64,000 nucleotides of DNA, from assembly GCF_036014215.1 (NCBI RefSeq), contig NZ_CP107921.1, forward strand, positions 4,088,001 through 4,152,000, in the 5' to 3' direction. A program made the position numbers and the translations under genes. This DNA comes from Streptomyces sp. NBC_00440. GTDB lineage: Bacteria > Actinomycetota > Actinomycetes > Streptomycetales > Streptomycetaceae. Positions 26,481-38,520 of the stretch are shown in pieces; within the stretch, counting starts at the first letter, position 1, and the number at the start of each line of letters is the position of its first letter. The notes beneath the pieces were generated by a model. It was not told where the DNA came from, ran no database searches, and saw nothing but the letters and a program-made list of their open reading frames with translations.

Positions 26481-26510
26481 TCGGCCCCGCCTGCGAACAG
26501 ACGGGGCCGA
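26481..26510 (-). terminator. Terminator of the rnpA-yidC-jag unit
   Basis: A 9-bp perfect stem (26481-26489 and 26502-26510) lies 17 bases beyond the jag stop, marking off rsmG and parAB as a separate unit. Confidence 0.7.
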
Positions 26511-26526
26511 CAGAACAATGCACCGG

Positions 26527-27039
26527 TCAGGCCGGAAGCACAACGACGAAGCGCTGCGGCTCCTCGCCCTCGGACTCACTGCGCAGCCCGGCTGCAGCGA
26601 TCGCGTCGTGCACTACCTTGCGCTCGAACGGCGTCATCGGGTCGAGCTTGACCGGCTCGCCGGAGCTCTTCACCTCGTCGGCGGCCTTGGCGCCCAGCGC
26701 GGCGAGCTCCTCACGCTTCTTGGCCCGGAAACCCGCGATGTCCAGCATCAGCCGACTGCGGTCCCCGGTCTCCCGGTGCACCGCGAGCCTGGTGAGCTCC
26801 TGGAGGGCCTCCAGCACCTCACCGTCGCGTCCCACGAGCTTCTGAAGATCGCGACTGCTCGCATCACTGATGATCGAGACCGCAGCACGGTCGGCCTCGA
26901 CGTCCATATCGATGTCACCGTCGAGGTCAGCGATGTCGAGCAGGCCCTCGAGGTAGTCAGCCGCGATCTCGCCTTCCTGCTCCAGCCTGCTCAGCGTGTC
27001 GCCCTCAGCGGCGGCGGAGGTGGTGGTGCCTTCCGTCAC
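26527..27039 (-). CDS. jag: KhpB / Jag RNA-binding protein (KH plus R3H)
   Basis: A 170-residue protein. The middle segment VSIISDASSRDLQKLVGRDGEVLEALQELTRLAV is the KH-like core with its G-R-D-G loop; the C-terminal MTPFERKVVHDAIAAAGLRSESEG is the R3H motif (R-x3-H). KhpB proteins bind RNA and affect cell size and wall synthesis in Gram-positives. The GTG start at 27039 follows AAGGAG, 15 bases after the yidC stop, so it is in the yidC operon. Confidence 0.93.
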   Translation of the reverse strand: MTEGTTTSAAAEGDTLSRLEQEGEIAADYLEGLLDIADLDGDIDMDVEADRAAVSIISDASSRDLQKLVGRDGEVLEALQELTRLAVHRETGDRSRLMLDIAGFRAKKREELAALGAKAADEVKSSGEPVKLDPMTPFERKVVHDAIAAAGLRSESEGEEPQRFVVVLPA

Positions 27040-27054
27040 GGGATGGACTCCTTC

Positions 27055-28368
27055 TTACTTCTTGGACGGGTGCTTGGGGCGCTGCTGGCCCTTGCGCTGC
27101 CCGGACTTGGCTTGGCGTGCATTACGAGAAGCGGGCTTGGAGTCCGGCTCGGATTCAGCCTTCGGCTCGTCCTTGTCCAGCGAGGTCTTCTCGGAGGAAG
27201 CATCGGCCGTCTTGGCGTCGGCGGGCTTCTCCGAGGCCTTCGCCCCACCGGTCTGCGCCTGGCCTGCCGGGGCAGCACCCGTCTGGCGCTTCGCCTTGGT
27301 CTGGCGCTTGGGCTGCTGACGCTTCGGCGCGGCCTCAGCCAGGGTGATGCCTTCGGCCTCGGCAGCCACGGCCGCGTCACTCTTCTCGACCGTGCCATCG
27401 GCCTGGGCCACGAGGCCGGCCTTGCTCAGCGTGGTGATGAACTTACGCTCGGCGTCGTTCCGGTCCTTCGTCTCCTTGGACGCGATGCCCTTGATGATGT
27501 TGCGCTGGTGACGCGTCCGCGTCGCACCGTGCGCGACCAGGTGCTTCTGCATCCGCTCCAGCAGGCCGGACTGTGCCTGGCTGCCCGGCGTCGGGTTCCG
27601 GTGGATCACGAACATCTGCTGTCCCATGGTCCACACGTTGGTGGTGAGCCAGTACACGAGGACACCGACGGGGAAGTTGACACCCATCACGGCGAACATC
27701 ACCGGGAAGACGTACATCAGCATCTTCTGCTGCTGCATGAACGGCGTCTTGACGGACATGTCGACGTTCTTCGTCATCAGCTGGCGCTGCGTGTAGAACT
27801 GCGACGCCGACATCATGACGATCATGACCGCGGTGACGATCCGGACGTCGGTCAGCGAGGCGCCGAGCGCCGCCACCTTGTCCGAGCTGTCCAAGAACTT
27901 CGCGGCCAGCGGGGCACCGAAGATGTGCGCCTTCTGCGCGCTCTCCAGGAGCGGCTTGTCGATGTACCCCTTCGTCTGCCCATTGGCGATGGCAGAAAGC
28001 ACGTGGTACAGCGCAAAGAAGAACGGCGACTGCGCGATGATCGGCAGGCACGAGGAGAGCGGGTTGGTACCCGTCTCCTTGTACAGCTTCATCATCTCTT
28101 CGGACTGACGCTGCTTGTCGCTCTTGTAGCGCTCCTGGATCGCCTTCATCTTCGGCTGGAGCGCCTGCATGCCACGGGTCGACTTGATCTGCTTCACGAA
28201 GAGCGGGATCAGGCAGATCCGGATCAGAACCACCAGGGACACGATGGACAGGCCCCAGGCCCAGCCGGTGTCAGGGCCGAAGATGGCTCCGTACAGCGAG
28301 TGGAACTGGACGATGACCCACGAAACTGGGGTGGTGATAAAACTGAACAGACTGGCAATCGTGTCCAC
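27055..28368 (-). CDS. yidC: Membrane protein insertase YidC/Oxa1
   Basis: A 437-residue insertase. Five spans follow the N-terminus ([41 protein letters not shown]; and later ones), with the hydrophilic-groove arginine in [10 protein letters not shown] and the coiled loop [20 protein letters not shown]. The C-terminal 150 residues are basic and Ala/Lys-rich, a ribosome-contact tail typical of actinobacteria. The GTG at 28368 follows AAGGAG and lies only 3 bases after the yidD stop. Confidence 0.96.
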   Translation of the reverse strand: MDTIASLFSFITTPVSWVIVQFHSLYGAIFGPDTGWAWGLSIVSLVVLIRICLIPLFVKQIKSTRGMQALQPKMKAIQERYKSDKQRQSEEMMKLYKETGTNPLSSCLPIIAQSPFFFALYHVLSAIANGQTKGYIDKPLLESAQKAHIFGAPLAAKFLDSSDKVAALGASLTDVRIVTAVMIVMMSASQFYTQRQLMTKNVDMSVKTPFMQQQKMLMYVFPVMFAVMGVNFPVGVLVYWLTTNVWTMGQQMFVIHRNPTPGSQAQSGLLERMQKHLVAHGATRTRHQRNIIKGIASKETKDRNDAERKFITTLSKAGLVAQADGTVEKSDAAVAAEAEGITLAEAAPKRQQPKRQTKAKRQTGAAPAGQAQTGGAKASEKPADAKTADASSEKTSLDKDEPKAESEPDSKPASRNARQAKSGQRKGQQRPKHPSKK

Positions 28369-28371
28369 TAA

Positions 28372-28701
28372 TCAGGCTCCTTGAGCATTGGGCGAGGTCT
28401 CTGCGGCCGGGCCGGTCTCCTGGCCGGAGTGCCCGCCCTTGCTTGTCCGCCACGCATTGCGCAGCAGTTCGTGCCAACGCGGACGTTTGCGCGGCGGAAC
28501 GTGGTCCACGCCACCCGGCGACCAGGGGTTGCATCGCAGGATGCGCCAGGCCGTCAGTGCCGTTCCCTTCACCGCACCGTGCCGGTCGATAGCCGTATAT
28601 CCGTAGTGGGAACACGACGGGTAGTACCTGCAGACAGGCCCCAGAAGCGGGCTGATCGTCCACTGGTACAACTTGATGAGCGCCAGCAGCGGGTATTTCA
28701 T
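28372..28701 (-). CDS. yidD: Membrane insertion efficiency factor YidD
   Basis: A 109-residue protein with the conserved block [23 protein letters not shown] containing the cysteines, then [18 protein letters not shown]. YidD helps YidC insert proteins. Its ATG overlaps the rnpA stop by 4 bases, indicating translational coupling. Confidence 0.95.
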   Translation of the reverse strand: MKYPLLALIKLYQWTISPLLGPVCRYYPSCSHYGYTAIDRHGAVKGTALTAWRILRCNPWSPGGVDHVPPRKRPRWHELLRNAWRTSKGGHSGQETGPAAETSPNAQGA

Positions 28702-29069
28702 CGCGCGCCCCCTCCCAGTAGCCGCGCCAGGGCGGCGTCCAGGTCTCGGGCCAGCTGTGCATGGTCGGCGGTGCCCGCGCCGGGCAGCGCCCGTACGACA
28801 ACCAGGCTACCGGGGGGCAGCTGGGGGAGCCGATCGCGCGCCAGATGGCGAAGCTTCCGCTTCACGGCGGTGCGGACGACCGCTCCGCCCACTGCCTTGC
28901 TCACGACGAAACCCGCACGTGTCGGGGGAGTGCTCTCCCCAGGCACATGCGGGTCCGTTGTACCGCTGCGTAGATGGACGACGAGCAACGGGCGACCGGC
29001 TCGGCGCCCTCGTCGTACTGCGGCTGCGAAGTCCTCGCGCCGCCTCAGCCGATTCTCGGTAGGCAGCAC
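28698..29069 (-). CDS. rnpA: Ribonuclease P protein component
   Basis: A 123-residue basic protein that assists RNase P RNA in tRNA 5' maturation. The signature is the block [19 protein letters not shown], and the N-terminus [14 protein letters not shown] is typical. GTG start at 29069 with AGGT upstream. Together with rpmH it forms the conserved rpmH-rnpA pair next to dnaA. Confidence 0.95.
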   Translation of the reverse strand: MLPTENRLRRREDFAAAVRRGRRAGRPLLVVHLRSGTTDPHVPGESTPPTRAGFVVSKAVGGAVVRTAVKRKLRHLARDRLPQLPPGSLVVVRALPGAGTADHAQLARDLDAALARLLGGGAR

Positions 29070-29087
29070 GTCATGACCTGTACGAGA

Positions 29088-29225
29088 TCAGGCGGACAGG
29101 CGGGAGCGACCCTTGCCACGGCGGGTCGCCAGAATGGCGCGACCGGCGCGCGTACGCATACGGAGACGGAAACCGTGGGTCTTCGCGCGACGACGGTTGT
29201 TCGGCTGGAAGGTGCGCTTGCTCAC
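29088..29225 (-). CDS. rpmH: 50S ribosomal protein L34
   Basis: A 45-residue protein: [20 protein letters not shown] is the universal L34 start, and the C-terminus [11 protein letters not shown] is equally conserved. It opens with GTG at 29225 after CTGGAG. First gene of the leftward operon; divergent from dnaA. Confidence 0.97.
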   Translation of the reverse strand: MSKRTFQPNNRRRAKTHGFRLRMRTRAGRAILATRRGKGRSRLSA

Positions 29226-29588
29226 TCGGGGGCTCCAGAAATGAATCGGGTGATGGCGGGACATCGCCTGGCTGTCACCGTGCGCCCACGAGTAGCTCGC
29301 GAATACGCCCGTGTGCACCGCTTCACGACCACAGATCGTGATCATTGCCCATCGGAGGCAGGCGGCAGCAGCCATCGACAACTCGACCTGGTCACGGTAC
29401 GCGCGGCTACGCCATCCGGTCAAACCGGCCCTTAGGCTGGCCCCACTGTGCACAGGCTGTGGACAACAACTTGAACCGTGCGGGTCGCCCTGACTACCTT
29501 GGCGGAACTCCCAAGTCTTTTTCCTGCCTGTCTTCACCCCCCGTCCCGAGAACCACACATTCGTGGGACCTGCGAGAGAGCGTGCCCT
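29226..29588. other. Divergent control region rpmH / dnaA
   Basis: About 360 bases without a gene. It must contain the rpmH and dnaA promoters; no hexamer pair with proper spacing convinces me. A TAGGCT at 29433-29438 is a possible dnaA minus-10 element. A perfect DnaA box lies at 29458-29466. Confidence 0.6.
29458..29466 (-). promoter_or_regulatory. DnaA box in the dnaA leader
   Basis: TTGTCCACA on the minus strand, an exact match to the strong actinobacterial DnaA box, 123 bases before the dnaA start. Autoregulation through boxes in this region is known for Streptomyces dnaA. Confidence 0.8.
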
Positions 29589-31343
29589 GTGGCTGACGTA
29601 CCTGCCGATCTTGCCGCAGTGTGGCCACGAGTCCTCGAACGTCTCCTCGGCGAGGGCCAGCAAAATATCGAGCCGAAGGACAAGCAGTGGATCGAGCGCT
29701 GCCAGCCTCTGGCTCTCGTGGCGGACACCGCTCTTCTCGCCGTCCCCAATGAATGGGGCAAGCGGGTCCTCGAAGGACGGCTGGCCCCCCTCATCAGCGA
29801 GACGCTGAGTCACGAATGCGGCCGCCCGATCCGGATCGCCATCACGGTGGACGACACCATCGGTGATCCCTCCCCGCCGGCCCCGCCGATGCAGCAGTCC
29901 CAGCAGCCCCGCTACCAGCACCCGCAGCACGACGAGCCCCGGCACAGCGACACGTATGACGGATACGGCCACCGCCCGTCGGACGACGGTATGCCGACGG
30001 CCCGGCCGGCATACCCGGACTACCAGCAGCAGCGGCCCGACCCCGGAGCCTGGCCGCGCACCCAGGAGGACCTCTCCTGGCAGCAGCCCAGGCTCGGCGG
30101 CTTCCAGGAGCGCGACCCCTACACCGGTCCGCGCTCCCAGTCACAGCACGACTACAGGCAGCAGCCGGACCGCCAGCAGTACGAGCAGCAGCGGCCCGAG
30201 CGCCACGACCTCCGCGACCCGCAGTCCTCACAGCGTCACCTGCCCGCCCCCAGCGGAGCTCCCGGGCCGCTGGCCGCACAGCCCGCTCCGGCGCCCGGCC
30301 CGGGGGAGCCGCAGGCACGGCTGAACCCCAAGTACCTCTTCGACACGTTCGTCATCGGCGCGTCCAACCGCTTCGCGCACGCGGCCGCAGTCGCTGTCGC
30401 CGAGGCGCCGGCCAAGGCGTACAACCCGCTGTTCATCTACGGGGAGTCCGGGCTCGGCAAGACGCACCTGCTCCATGCCATCGGCCACTACGCCCGGAGC
30501 CTCTATCCGGGAACCCGGGTGCGCTACGTGAGCTCCGAGGAGTTCACCAACGAGTTCATCAACTCGATCCGCGACGGCAAGGGCGACACCTTCCGCAAGC
30601 GCTACCGCGATGTCGACATCCTCCTCGTCGACGACATCCAGTTCCTGGCGAGCAAGGAGTCGACGCAGGAGGAGTTCTTCCACACCTTCAACACGCTGCA
30701 CAACGCGAACAAGCAGATCGTGCTCTCCTCCGACCGGCCGCCCAAGCAGCTGGTGACCCTGGAGGACCGGCTGCGCAACCGGTTCGAGTGGGGCCTCACC
30801 ACCGACGTGCAACCGCCGGAGCTGGAGACGCGGATCGCAATCCTCCGCAAGAAGGCGGTCCAGGAGCAGCTCAACGCCCCGCCGGAGGTACTGGAGTTCA
30901 TCGCCTCCCGTATCTCGCGCAACATCCGCGAGCTGGAGGGGGCGCTGATCCGGGTGACGGCGTTCGCCTCGCTCAACCGCCAGCCGGTGGATCTCGGGCT
31001 CACCGAGATCGTTCTGAAGGATCTGATCCCCGGTGGGGAGGACGCGGCCCCGGAGATCACCGCGAGCGCCATCATGGCGGCGACGGCCGATTACTTCGGT
31101 CTGACCATCGAGGACCTCTGCGGATCCTCGCGCAGCCGCGTGCTGGTGACGGCCCGGCAGATCGCGATGTACCTCTGCCGTGAGCTCACGGACCTCTCAC
31201 TGCCCAAGATCGGGGCGCAGTTCGGCGGCCGTGACCACACGACCGTGATGCACGCGGACCGGAAGATCCGTGCGCTGATGGCCGAGCGGCGTTCCATCTA
31301 CAACCAGGTCACGGAGCTCACCAACCGCATCAAGAACGGCTGA
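29589..31343 (+). CDS. dnaA: Replication initiator DnaA
   Basis: A 584-residue initiator. Domain I (about 1-90) starts [20 protein letters not shown]. Domain II (about 95-240) is unusually long and rich in Gln, Pro, Tyr and Asp, as in streptomycetes. Domain III has Walker [10 protein letters not shown] (about 285) and Walker [11 protein letters not shown]. Domain IV ends with [15 protein letters not shown], the DnaA-box recognition motif. The GTG at 29589 is chosen by the family N-terminus and a GAGAGAG upstream. Confidence 0.97.
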   Translation: MADVPADLAAVWPRVLERLLGEGQQNIEPKDKQWIERCQPLALVADTALLAVPNEWGKRVLEGRLAPLISETLSHECGRPIRIAITVDDTIGDPSPPAPPMQQSQQPRYQHPQHDEPRHSDTYDGYGHRPSDDGMPTARPAYPDYQQQRPDPGAWPRTQEDLSWQQPRLGGFQERDPYTGPRSQSQHDYRQQPDRQQYEQQRPERHDLRDPQSSQRHLPAPSGAPGPLAAQPAPAPGPGEPQARLNPKYLFDTFVIGASNRFAHAAAVAVAEAPAKAYNPLFIYGESGLGKTHLLHAIGHYARSLYPGTRVRYVSSEEFTNEFINSIRDGKGDTFRKRYRDVDILLVDDIQFLASKESTQEEFFHTFNTLHNANKQIVLSSDRPPKQLVTLEDRLRNRFEWGLTTDVQPPELETRIAILRKKAVQEQLNAPPEVLEFIASRISRNIRELEGALIRVTAFASLNRQPVDLGLTEIVLKDLIPGGEDAAPEITASAIMAATADYFGLTIEDLCGSSRSRVLVTARQIAMYLCRELTDLSLPKIGAQFGGRDHTTVMHADRKIRALMAERRSIYNQVTELTNRIKNG

Positions 31344-31364
31344 CCGAGCGGCTTCCAGAACCTC

Positions 31365-31404
31365 CGAAGGGCGCCCCGGGACTTGAGTCCGGGGGCGCCC
31401 TTCG
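31365..31404 (+). terminator. Terminator of dnaA
   Basis: An 18-bp stem with one mismatch (31365-31382 and 31387-31404), loop TTGA, 21 bases after the dnaA stop. It isolates oriC from dnaA transcription. Confidence 0.85.
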
Positions 31405-32181
31405 CTGTTCCCCGCCGTTCTCCGCATGTTCCTCGCACCGACGGTGTTCGAATACGGGGCTGCACGCGTATGTTCTCCACAGCATTGGGGGCGATGGGCC
31501 GTCCACACCCTGGGGACTGATCAGTTGTCCAGATTGTGTCCACAGGGACAGCGCCTGAGACTCCATCAGGCCAGGTCAGGCGGTTGTGGATTTGTGGCCA
31601 ACCCCTGTCCACAGCCTGTGGACGGATTTTTCTTCCACAGCCCCGGGCATTCGTTGTCCACCGGCGGCCCACAGGCAGGGCCCTGTTGTCCCCAGCTTCT
31701 CCACACCCTTGTCCACTGTTCGGCAACGAAACACCCGTGGTCACCGGGTCGAGTGAAAGCCGTCACACCAAGGTGGTTGGTTGGGCTGTGGGCAAGGTGG
31801 GTAAAGCTGGGGACGGAGCTGGGGAGAAGTCCCCCTCCCCTGTGTACCGAGTGTGCAGAACTTTTCGCCGTCCACAGAGCCGGGCACTTTTCCACCGGCT
31901 CCACCCACAGGCACGGTGGACAAAAAACCGCCTCTGAGCTGCGCAAACGCGGTTATCCACGGTTTCCACAGCACCTACTACTACTACCCCCTGGAGTTAC
32001 CGGGGAATTGGCTTCGAAGTGGGCGCTGTGCACAACTTGCCGCCGGAGCCCCTGGTGCCTCTCGGCACGACTTGACCCCGACGCGCACCGACTGTCGGCG
32101 GCGTACGTCAGACTGGTCCCCGGCGAGAAGCCGACGACGAAGGCCAGCAGGGCGAGCGAGCAACAGCAGGAGGCGGTTCCG
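31405..32181. other. oriC: Chromosomal replication origin oriC
   Basis: A 777-base non-coding region between dnaA and dnaN. It holds ten exact TCCACA DnaA-box cores: on the plus strand at 31476, 31502, 31539, 31608, 31634, 31700, 31871 and 31965, and on the minus strand at 31585 and 31617. At least eight one-off boxes also occur, for example TTGTCCACC at 31654, TTGTCCACT at 31709 and TTATCCACG at 31953. Two boxes at 31605-31625 face each other. The high box number and lack of long AT-rich 13-mers are typical of Streptomyces origins. Right of the trio element (31975-31986) about 200 bases lead to dnaN with no clear boxes. Confidence 0.95.
31975..31986. other. DnaA-trio-like element in oriC
   Basis: Four perfect CTA trinucleotides (TAG on the other strand) lie 4 bases right of two adjacent DnaA boxes (31953-31961 and 31962-31970). 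The order box, box, G/C spacer, CTA repeats is the layout of the basal unwinding system described in Bacillus subtilis, in which DnaA loads onto one strand at 3'-GAT repeats. It is the best candidate for the first melted site. Confidence 0.65.
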
Positions 32182-33312
32182 GTGAAGATCCGGGTGGAGC
32201 GCGATGTACTCGCGGAGGCGGTGGCCTGGGCGGCCCGCAGCCTTCCGGCCCGTCCGCCGGTGCCCGTTCTTGCGGGCCTGCTGCTCAAGGCCGAGGAAGG
32301 CACGCTGAGCCTCTCCGGCTTCGACTACGAGGTCTCGGCGCGGGTCTCGGTCGACGCGGAGATCGAGGAGCACGGCACCGTGCTCGTCTCCGGCCGGCTG
32401 CTCGCCGACATCTGCCGTGCACTCCCCAACCGCCCGGTGGAGATCTCCACCGACGGGGTCAGGGCGACCGTGGTCTGCGGCTCCTCCCGGTTCACCCTCC
32501 ACACCCTTCCTGTGGAGGAGTACCCGGCGCTGCCGCAGATGCCGACCGCGACGGGCACCGTCCCCGGTGAGGTCTTCGCCTCCGCCGCGGCCCAGGTGGC
32601 CATCGCCGCGGGCCGTGACGACACGCTGCCCGTTCTCACCGGCGTACGGATCGAGATCGAGGGTGACCGGGTCACCCTGGCGTCCACCGACCGCTACCGC
32701 TTCGCGGTCCGTGAGTTCCTGTGGAAGCCGGAGGACCCGGAGGCATCCGCGGTCGCGCTGGTGCCCGCCAAGACGCTCCTGGACACCGCTAAGTCGCTGA
32801 CCAGCGGTGACACCGTGACGCTCGCGCTGTCCGGGTCCGGCGCAGGCGAGGGCCTGATCGGTTTCGAGGGTGCCGGCCGGCGTACGACCACTCGGCTTCT
32901 CGAAGGCGACCTGCCGAAGTACCGGACGCTCTTCCCGACCGAGTTCAACTCGATCGCCGTGATCGAGACGCCCGCGTTCGTCGAGGCCGTCAAGCGTGTC
33001 TCCCTCGTCGCCGAGCGGAACACTCCGGTGCGGCTCAGCTTCGAGCAGGGTGTGCTGATCCTGGAGGCCGGGTCGAGCGACGACGCACAGGCTGTGGAGC
33101 GGGTGGACGCCAAGCTCGACGGCGACGACATCTCGATCGCCTTCAACCCGACCTTCCTGCTGGACGGTCTCAGTGCGATCGACTCCCCCGTCGCCCAGCT
33201 CTCCTTCACGACGTCGACCAAGCCCGCACTGCTCAGCGGCCGGCCCGCTCTCGATGCCGAGGCGGACGACGCCTACAAGTACCTGATCATGCCTGTGCGG
33301 CTGTCGGGCTGA
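32182..33312 (+). CDS. dnaN: DNA polymerase III sliding clamp (beta subunit)
   Basis: A 376-residue clamp that tethers the replicative polymerase. It begins MKIRVERDVLAEAVAWAARSLPARPPVPVLAGLLL and ends YKYLIMPVRL, the usual termini. GTG at 32182 is fixed by GGAGG 7 bases upstream; the long open frame upstream of it runs through oriC and is not coding. An imperfect hairpin follows the stop. Confidence 0.97.
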   Translation: MKIRVERDVLAEAVAWAARSLPARPPVPVLAGLLLKAEEGTLSLSGFDYEVSARVSVDAEIEEHGTVLVSGRLLADICRALPNRPVEISTDGVRATVVCGSSRFTLHTLPVEEYPALPQMPTATGTVPGEVFASAAAQVAIAAGRDDTLPVLTGVRIEIEGDRVTLASTDRYRFAVREFLWKPEDPEASAVALVPAKTLLDTAKSLTSGDTVTLALSGSGAGEGLIGFEGAGRRTTTRLLEGDLPKYRTLFPTEFNSIAVIETPAFVEAVKRVSLVAERNTPVRLSFEQGVLILEAGSSDDAQAVERVDAKLDGDDISIAFNPTFLLDGLSAIDSPVAQLSFTTSTKPALLSGRPALDAEADDAYKYLIMPVRLSG

Positions 33313-33356
33313 GCCGGTTCGAGGCCGTACGTCTGAGCGGCTTACCCCGCAGGTGT

Positions 33357-33392
33357 GTACCCGTGTCCCGGCGTACGCTCGGACGCGGGTAC
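33357..33392 (+). terminator. Possible terminator or attenuator between dnaN and gnd
   Basis: A 12-bp stem with one G-T pair (33357-33368 and 33381-33392) lies 45 bases after dnaN. No T-run follows, so termination may be partial. Confidence 0.45.
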
Positions 33393-33423
33393 GAAACGCC
33401 ACCACGTCACTAAGGATCTTCTG

Positions 33424-34302
33424 ATGGAGCTCGGTCTCGTCGGCCTCGGCAAGATGGGCGGGAACATGCGCGAGCGCATCCGCCGCGCTGGTCACACCGT
33501 CATCGGTTACGACCGCAACCCGGACGTAGCCGATGTCCACAGCCTGGAAGAGCTTGTGGGCAAGCTCAAGGGCCCCCGCGTCGTGTGGGTCATGGTCCCG
33601 GCAGGCGCCGCGACCCAGTCCACAGTCGACGAGCTGGCCGACCTGCTCTCCCCGGGCGATGTTGTGGTGGACGGCGGCAACTCACGCTGGACGGACGACG
33701 AGAAGCACGCGGTCGAGCTGGGCATCAAGGGCATCGGCTTCGTCGACTGCGGTGTCTCCGGTGGCGTCTGGGGCCTGGAGAACGGCTACGCGCTGATGTA
33801 CGGCGGCGACGCCGAGAACGTCGCGAAGGTCCAGCCGGTCTTCGACGCGCTCAAGCCCGAAGGGGAGTTCGGCTCCGTCCACGCGGGCAAGGTCGGCGCC
33901 GGCCACTTCGCCAAGATGGTCCACAACGGCATCGAGTACGCCATGATGCAGGCGTACGCCGAGGGCTGGGAGCTCCTGGAGAAGGTCGACTCCGTCACCG
34001 ACGTGCGCGAGGTCTTCCGCTCCTGGCAGGAGGGCACGGTCATCCGTTCCTGGCTGCTCGACCTCGCGGTCAATGCACTGGACGACGACGAGCACCTCGA
34101 CCAGCTCCGTGGTTTCGCCGCTGATTCGGGCGAAGGACGCTGGACGGTCGAGGCCGCGATCGACAACGCGGTGCCGCTGCCCGCGATCACCGCGTCGCTC
34201 TTCGCCCGCTTCGCCTCGCGCCAGGACGACTCTCCGCAGATGAAGATGATCGCCGCACTGCGCAACCAGTTCGGTGGCCACGCGGTCGAGAACAAGAAGT
34301 AA
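33424..34302 (+). CDS. gnd: 6-phosphogluconate dehydrogenase, short (NAD-type) class
   Basis: A 292-residue enzyme of the short decarboxylating class, oxidising 6-phosphogluconate to ribulose-5-phosphate. N-terminal Rossmann motif MELGLVGLGKMGGNM; substrate motif VDCGVSGGVWGLENGYALM; catalytic KMVHNGIEYAMMQAYAEG. ATG at 33424 after AAGGATC. It lies between dnaN and recF, a placement found in streptomycetes that links pentose phosphate flux to the origin operon by position only. Confidence 0.95.
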   Translation: MELGLVGLGKMGGNMRERIRRAGHTVIGYDRNPDVADVHSLEELVGKLKGPRVVWVMVPAGAATQSTVDELADLLSPGDVVVDGGNSRWTDDEKHAVELGIKGIGFVDCGVSGGVWGLENGYALMYGGDAENVAKVQPVFDALKPEGEFGSVHAGKVGAGHFAKMVHNGIEYAMMQAYAEGWELLEKVDSVTDVREVFRSWQEGTVIRSWLLDLAVNALDDDEHLDQLRGFAADSGEGRWTVEAAIDNAVPLPAITASLFARFASRQDDSPQMKMIAALRNQFGGHAVENKK

Positions 34303-34332
34303 GCCAGCAGCAGGGAAGGTCGGCGCACGGTC

Positions 34333-35463
34333 ATGCACGTCACGCATCTGTCGCTGGCCGACTTCCGCTCGTACGCCCGGGTCGAGGTGCCTCTCGATCC
34401 GGGCGTCACTGCGTTCGTGGGTGCCAACGGCCAGGGCAAGACGAACCTCGTCGAGGCGGTCGGCTATCTGGCTACGCTCGGCAGCCACCGGGTCTCCTCC
34501 GATGCGCCGCTGGTGCGGATGGGGGCCGACCGTGCGGTGATCCGGGCTGCGGTGACCCAGGGCGAGCGGTCCCAGCTGGTCGAGCTGGAACTCAACCCGG
34601 GACGGGCCAACAGGGCCCGGATCAACCGGTCTTCGCAAGTCAGGCCGCGCGATGTCCTGGGAATCGTCCGGACTGTGCTCTTCGCACCCGAGGATCTGGC
34701 CCTGATCAAGGGCGATCCGGGTGAGCGCCGCCGGTTCCTGGATGAACTGATCACGGCGCGTTCGCCGCGGATGGCCGGTGTGCGCTCCGACTACGAGCGG
34801 GTGCTGAAACAGCGCAACACGCTGCTGAAGTCCGCGGCGATGGCCCGCAGACACGGCGGCAAGTCCATGGACATGTCCACACTCGACGTCTGGGACCAGC
34901 ATCTGGGGCGGGTGGGCGCCGAGTTGCTGGCGCAGCGGCTGGACCTGATCGCCACGTTGCAGCCGCTGGCCGACAAGGCGTACGAGCAGGTGGCGCCCGG
35001 TGGCGGGCCGGTTGTGCTGGAGTACCGGAGCTCGCTGGGTGAGGGGATCGAGGCAGCTCAGTCGAAGGACGAGCTGTACGAGCAGCTGATCGCCGCGCTG
35101 GTGGGGGTCCGTAAGCAGGAGATCGAGCGCGGGGTGACGCTGGTCGGTCCGCACCGTGACGACCTGGTGCTGAAGCTCGGCAGGCTGCCGGCCAAGGGGT
35201 ACGCGAGCCACGGTGAGTCCTGGTCGTATGCGCTGGCGCTGCGGCTGGCCTCGTACGACTTGCTGCGGACCGAGGGCAATGAGCCGGTGCTGGTGCTCGA
35301 CGATGTCTTCGCGGAGCTGGACGTACGGCGCAGGGAGAGACTTGCCGAGCTGGTGGCGCCGGGGGAACAGGTGCTGGTGACGGCTGCGGTGGACGACGAT
35401 GTGCCGGGTGTCCTGGCGGGTGTGCGGTTCGCGGTCTCGGACGGGGCGGTGGACCGGGTATGA
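34333..35463 (+). CDS. recF: DNA replication/repair SMC-like ATPase RecF
   Basis: A 376-residue protein that helps load RecA at gaps. It has the N-terminal [12 protein letters not shown], Walker [15 protein letters not shown], and the C-terminal [12 protein letters not shown] (Walker B). Signature segment [11 protein letters not shown] is present. ATG at 34333. The stop overlaps the next start (ATGA). Confidence 0.96.
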   Translation: MHVTHLSLADFRSYARVEVPLDPGVTAFVGANGQGKTNLVEAVGYLATLGSHRVSSDAPLVRMGADRAVIRAAVTQGERSQLVELELNPGRANRARINRSSQVRPRDVLGIVRTVLFAPEDLALIKGDPGERRRFLDELITARSPRMAGVRSDYERVLKQRNTLLKSAAMARRHGGKSMDMSTLDVWDQHLGRVGAELLAQRLDLIATLQPLADKAYEQVAPGGGPVVLEYRSSLGEGIEAAQSKDELYEQLIAALVGVRKQEIERGVTLVGPHRDDLVLKLGRLPAKGYASHGESWSYALALRLASYDLLRTEGNEPVLVLDDVFAELDVRRRERLAELVAPGEQVLVTAAVDDDVPGVLAGVRFAVSDGAVDRV

Positions 35464-36050
35464 GCGGATCCTCCCTTCCGGGCGAGGATGGCGGGGAACC
35501 GCGCGGTTCCGGCTCCGCCCTTCCACCCGGACCTGAGGCGGCGAAGGTTCCGGAGTCCTCGGGGATCGACCTGGCACGGGTCGCGTTGCGGGCGGCTAAG
35601 GAACAGGCGAAAGCGCGGGGGGCGGCCGCGCAGCAGAAGAAGCAGGCCAAGCGCGGTGGACTGCGCTCGGGCGCACGGGCTGACGGGCGCGACCCTCTGC
35701 CGCTGGGTGCCGCCATCAACCGGCTGATCACTGAGCGTGGCTGGGAGACACCGGCCGCGGTGGGCGGGGTGATGGGCCGCTGGCCGCAGATCGTGGGCGA
35801 GGACGTCGCGAACCACTGTGTCCCCCAGCGCTACGACGAGGATGCCCGGGTGCTGACCGTGCAGTGCGATTCGACTGCCTGGGCGACGCAGCTGAGGCTG
35901 CTGGCGCCGCAACTGGTGGCCCGGCTGAACGCGGATCTGGGCCATGGCACGGTGAAGCTGCTGAAGGTTCTTGGCCCGGGCGGGCCGCCACGGCGGTTCG
36001 GACCACTGCGGGCACCTGGGAGCAAGGGCCCGGGCGATACGTACGGCTGA
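35460..36050 (+). CDS. dciA: DciA-like helicase-associated protein (DUF721)
   Basis: A 196-residue protein whose C-terminal half ([21 protein letters not shown], then [14 protein letters not shown] and [15 protein letters not shown]) is the DUF721/DciA fold. DciA acts with the replicative helicase in bacteria lacking DnaC or DnaI. The N-terminal half is a disordered basic region. It is translationally coupled to recF and lies before gyrB, the same place as Rv0004 in M. tuberculosis. Confidence 0.87.
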   Translation: MSGSSLPGEDGGEPRGSGSALPPGPEAAKVPESSGIDLARVALRAAKEQAKARGAAAQQKKQAKRGGLRSGARADGRDPLPLGAAINRLITERGWETPAAVGGVMGRWPQIVGEDVANHCVPQRYDEDARVLTVQCDSTAWATQLRLLAPQLVARLNADLGHGTVKLLKVLGPGGPPRRFGPLRAPGSKGPGDTYG

Positions 36051-36113
36051 GGCCGGCGATGCCTGCCCCTGGTGTCGTTTCCGCACGGGCGGCCTCTGTG
36101 ATCTCGTCCGAAA

Positions 36114-36143
36114 TGTGTGCTGTTTCACGTGAAACAGCACACA
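36114..36143. terminator. Perfect 30-bp palindrome containing parS
   Basis: The palindrome extends parS site 8 by 8 bp on each side. It may act as a terminator for the dnaN-to-dciA unit; there is no T-run, so this is uncertain. Confidence 0.4.
36122..36135. other. parS: parS site 8 (perfect)
   Basis: Exact GTTTCACGTGAAAC between dciA and gyrB, the only perfect site to the right of oriC in this window. Confidence 0.95.
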
Positions 36144-36232
36144 GTGGGACTGCGCAGGATGGAGCACTACTCGGAGGGTGTCCCTCACCGTAGCGGGAGG
36201 TTGACAGCCCGAGGCGCTGAAAGCCCGTGTGA

Positions 36233-38479
<2,247 letters not shown>

Positions 38480-38520
38480 GTCGGTCTCGGCTGACCGCAC
38501 TGAAAGGACTTTGACCAGCA

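Noticed and set aside
26518..28371. A 617-codon plus-strand open frame
   Set aside because: Shadow of jag and yidC; no ribosome site or motifs.
31953..31986. CTA repeats or DnaA boxes as a CRISPR array or plain microsatellite
   Set aside because: No spaced direct repeats of CRISPR size; position next to DnaA boxes favours an origin element.
31426..32181. In-frame 5' extension of dnaN across oriC
   Set aside because: It reads through DnaA boxes; the family start and a ribosome site lie at 32182.
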